Source: Shouchella hunanensis (lineage in GTDB: Bacteria > Bacillota > Bacilli > Bacillales > Bacillaceae_D). From it: 64,000 bases of DNA. Below, one piece after another: positions 62,218-64,000 of the stretch; within the stretch, counting starts at the first letter, position 1, and every line of letters starts with the position of its first letter. The position numbers and the translations under genes were made by a program. The DNA is taken from assembly GCF_028735875.1 (NCBI RefSeq), contig NZ_CP117834.1, positions 2,964,001 through 3,028,000 of the forward strand, read 5' to 3'. The notes under the pieces were generated by a model that had not been told where the DNA came from, made no database searches, and was given only the letters and a program-made list of their open reading frames with translations.

Positions 62218-62943
62218 ATGACAAACGTTACAATTTGGAATGAATATCGTCATGAACAACGAAGTGAGAAGGTAGCGAGTGTGTATCCGGAAGGCATCCA
62301 TGGAGCGATTGCATCGTTTTTAAACGAGGAGCATACCGTTAAAACAGCTACTTTAGATGAAGAAGAGCATGGACTAACGGAAGCGGTTTTGAATAAAACA
62401 GATGTCTTAATTTGGTGGGGACATATTGCACACAATGAAGTAAAAGATGAGATTGTAACCCGGGTTCAAAAACGAGTTTTAGAAGGAATGGGGTTAATTA
62501 TTCTTCATTCAGGTCACTTCTCAAAGATTTTTAAAACATTAATGGGGACGAGCTGTGATTTAAAATGGCGTGAAGCAGATGAGAAAGAGAGGCTGTGGGT
62601 TGTGAGTCCAAGCCACCCGATTGCTGATGGCATTGATGAGTACTTTGAGTTAGAAAAAGAAGAAATGTATGGAGAGCACTTTGATATTCCTAATCCTGAT
62701 GAAATCGTCTTTATGAGCTGGTTTCAAGGAGGAGAAGTTTTTAGAAGTGGCTGCACATTCCACCGAGGGAATGGGAAAATTTTCTATTTCAGACCGGGGC
62801 ACGAAACGTTTCCAACATACAAAGATAAAAACGTGCAAACAGTGATTAAAAATGCAGTTAAATGGGCTACACCAACGAAAAGAGCCTATCCTACTTACGG
62901 AAATGCCCGGCCATTAGAACCTGTACCAGGGCAGTCGGAGTGA
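62218..62943 (+). CDS. ThuA-like family protein
   Basis: Protein of 241 residues with the ThuA-like (glutamine-amidotransferase-like) fold: [20 protein letters not shown] at the start, [28 protein letters not shown]-like [13 protein letters not shown] region and [20 protein letters not shown] at the end. ThuA proteins occur in trehalose and other sugar utilisation operons and may act with Gfo/Idh/MocA dehydrogenases on keto-sugars; the exact reaction is not established. ATG 62218 follows AAAAGGGG. The next gene begins 4 nt after the stop. Confidence 0.88.
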   Translation: MTNVTIWNEYRHEQRSEKVASVYPEGIHGAIASFLNEEHTVKTATLDEEEHGLTEAVLNKTDVLIWWGHIAHNEVKDEIVTRVQKRVLEGMGLIILHSGHFSKIFKTLMGTSCDLKWREADEKERLWVVSPSHPIADGIDEYFELEKEEMYGEHFDIPNPDEIVFMSWFQGGEVFRSGCTFHRGNGKIFYFRPGHETFPTYKDKNVQTVIKNAVKWATPTKRAYPTYGNARPLEPVPGQSE

Positions 62944-62947
62944 TCAG

Positions 62948-63955
62948 ATGAAAATTGGGATTATAGGTGTAGGTGGGATTGCGACAAATCGTCACATTCC
63001 AGCTTTGCAGACAATAGAAGACGTTGAAGTTTATGGTGTTTATGATGTTAATCAAGAGAGAGCGACTGAAGTAGCAGCCTCATTTGCCATCCCATTTATT
63101 GCTAATTCAGAAAGCGAGCTTTTTGCTCAAGTCGATGCGGTGGTGATTTGTACTCCAAATAAATTTCATCATCAATCTGTTATTCATGCGCTTCAAGCTG
63201 GTAAACATGTCTTTTGTGAGAAACCTATGGCCATTACAAGTGCTGAAGCAGTTGAAATGGATAAAGTAGCAAGTGAAACAAACAATGTATTACAAATTGG
63301 CTACCACTATCGATTTAAAAAAGAAGCACTCGCTGCAAAGAAGTTTATTCAAGCCGGAGAGATTGGTGATCCTCTTGTCATACGAGTCGAGGGCATGAGG
63401 CGTCGAAAAGTGCCGGGCTGGGGCGTGTTTATTAATAAAGACCTTCAAGGCGGCGGTTGTTTAATGGATTATGGGTGTCACCTTTTAGATTTGGCGTTAT
63501 GGCTCGTCGACTATCCAGAAATTGAAAGTGTAAATGGACAAACGTATGAGCTTGTCAGTCGACATGAAGATCAAGTAAATGAGTGGGGCGCTTATGACGC
63601 AACGAAAATTGATGTAGAGGATCACGCTACAGCATATATTGCATTTAAAAATGGTGCCACCATGCTATTCGAAACATCATGGGCAGCGAATGTACCTAGC
63701 GATAAAGAAACCATTAGTATCTCTGGAACTACAGGCGGGATTAATGTATTTCCTTTAGCAATTAATAAAGCGTCTTCAGGCATGATGTCGACGATGAACG
63801 CCGATTGGATTGCTGGAGAGAGCAATGAGGGAATCGCTCAAGCTCGTAATTTTGTTCATGCTTGTCTTGGGCGTGAAGAGTCACTTGTCAAACCGTATGA
63901 AGCACAGCAAGTTACGTCGATCATTGAACAAATTTATGATGCTAGTAAGAATTAG
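62948..63955 (+). CDS. Gfo/Idh/MocA-family oxidoreductase
   Basis: NAD(P)-dependent dehydrogenase of 335 residues. N-terminal Rossmann motif KIGIIGVGGIATNRHIPAL and the EKPMAI segment (CEKP, about residues 89-94) that contributes the conserved lysine are followed by a C-terminal substrate domain with GGGCLMDYGCHLLDLALWLV. Family members oxidise sugars, inositols or their derivatives; the substrate is not evident. GGAGTGA precedes the ATG. The last 45 nt of the window hold nothing recognisable, and the operon may continue beyond it. Confidence 0.93.
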   Translation: MKIGIIGVGGIATNRHIPALQTIEDVEVYGVYDVNQERATEVAASFAIPFIANSESELFAQVDAVVICTPNKFHHQSVIHALQAGKHVFCEKPMAITSAEAVEMDKVASETNNVLQIGYHYRFKKEALAAKKFIQAGEIGDPLVIRVEGMRRRKVPGWGVFINKDLQGGGCLMDYGCHLLDLALWLVDYPEIESVNGQTYELVSRHEDQVNEWGAYDATKIDVEDHATAYIAFKNGATMLFETSWAANVPSDKETISISGTTGGINVFPLAINKASSGMMSTMNADWIAGESNEGIAQARNFVHACLGREESLVKPYEAQQVTSIIEQIYDASKN

Positions 63956-64000
63956 TTCTTTTTTTCGAAATTTGGGGTTTTAAAACGTTAGGCAATGGCT

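Overview
The window is a stretch of the chromosome of a spore-forming member of the Bacillaceae. The evidence is the set of sporulation genes (an alpha/beta-type SASP, yhaL, a YjcZ-type peptide, spo0B, safA, coxA, bofC, spoVB, pbpF), the coproporphyrin branch of heme synthesis (hemEHY), and gene orders that match Bacillus subtilis almost gene for gene. Very acidic secreted domains, notably the PrsA tail, suggest an alkaliphilic or salt-tolerant relative of the B. halodurans/clausii type; that is an inference. No tRNA, rRNA, CRISPR array, prophage or insertion sequence was seen.

Layout. 1-1.4 kb: htpX (cut by the window edge) and lemA. 1.5-6.8 kb: a catabolite-controlled acyl-CoA dehydrogenase/acyl-CoA carboxylase operon resembling B. 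subtilis yng. 6.9-9.7 kb: a SASP gene, the sugar-importer ATPase msmX with its yxkF-like neighbour, and small genes including yheE. 9.9-13.1 kb: yheB, yheA, a yhaX-like HAD protein, yhzC and a Gly/Tyr-rich small protein. 13.2-15.4 kb: the secretion-stress system cssRS. 15.5-25 kb: yhaM, yhaL, a Nudix gene, prsA, a YjcZ-like peptide, a DUF2140 protein, scoC (hpr), serC, hit and ecsABC. 25.2-32.2 kb: a CcdA-like protein, pbpF and hemEHY. 32.2-32.7 kb: a run of very short reverse-strand ORFs around a YrzI-type gene. 32.8-36 kb: spo0B-obg-pheB-pheA. 36-41.3 kb: niaR-nifS divergent from nadBCA. 41.4-44.9 kb: safA, coxA, a small CuA protein and bofC. 45-50.7 kb: ruvAB, queA-tgt, yajC, yrzE and two small genes. 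50.7-61 kb: spoVB, comN, secD, secF, yrvD, recJ, apt, relA and dtd. 61.1-64 kb: a LacI regulator with ThuA-like and Gfo/Idh/MocA proteins, probably the start of a sugar or polyol catabolic operon that continues past the window.

How it fits together. Much of the first half concerns protein secretion and exported-protein quality control (HtpX, CssRS, PrsA, ScoC, EcsABC, CcdA); secD, secF and yajC lie in the second half. Relative to B. subtilis, two chromosomal segments that are far apart there (the yhe-hemEHY region and the spo0B-relA region) are joined here near 32.2-32.8 kb. The content is mostly conserved core genome. The observations most worth a second look are regulatory or small-gene details: a YrzI-type locus with tiny ORFs and two mutually exclusive hairpins, one of which hides the yrzI Shine-Dalgarno; a recJ Shine-Dalgarno that should be hidden in readthrough RNA but free in RNA from its own promoter; a pbpF gene with no usual start codon at its ribosome-binding site; a paralogous pair of Sm-like/Gly-Tyr/hydrophobic-tail small proteins; an HAD protein lacking catalytic aspartates; and a 36-bp coding minisatellite in safA. 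No wholly new multi-gene system was found.
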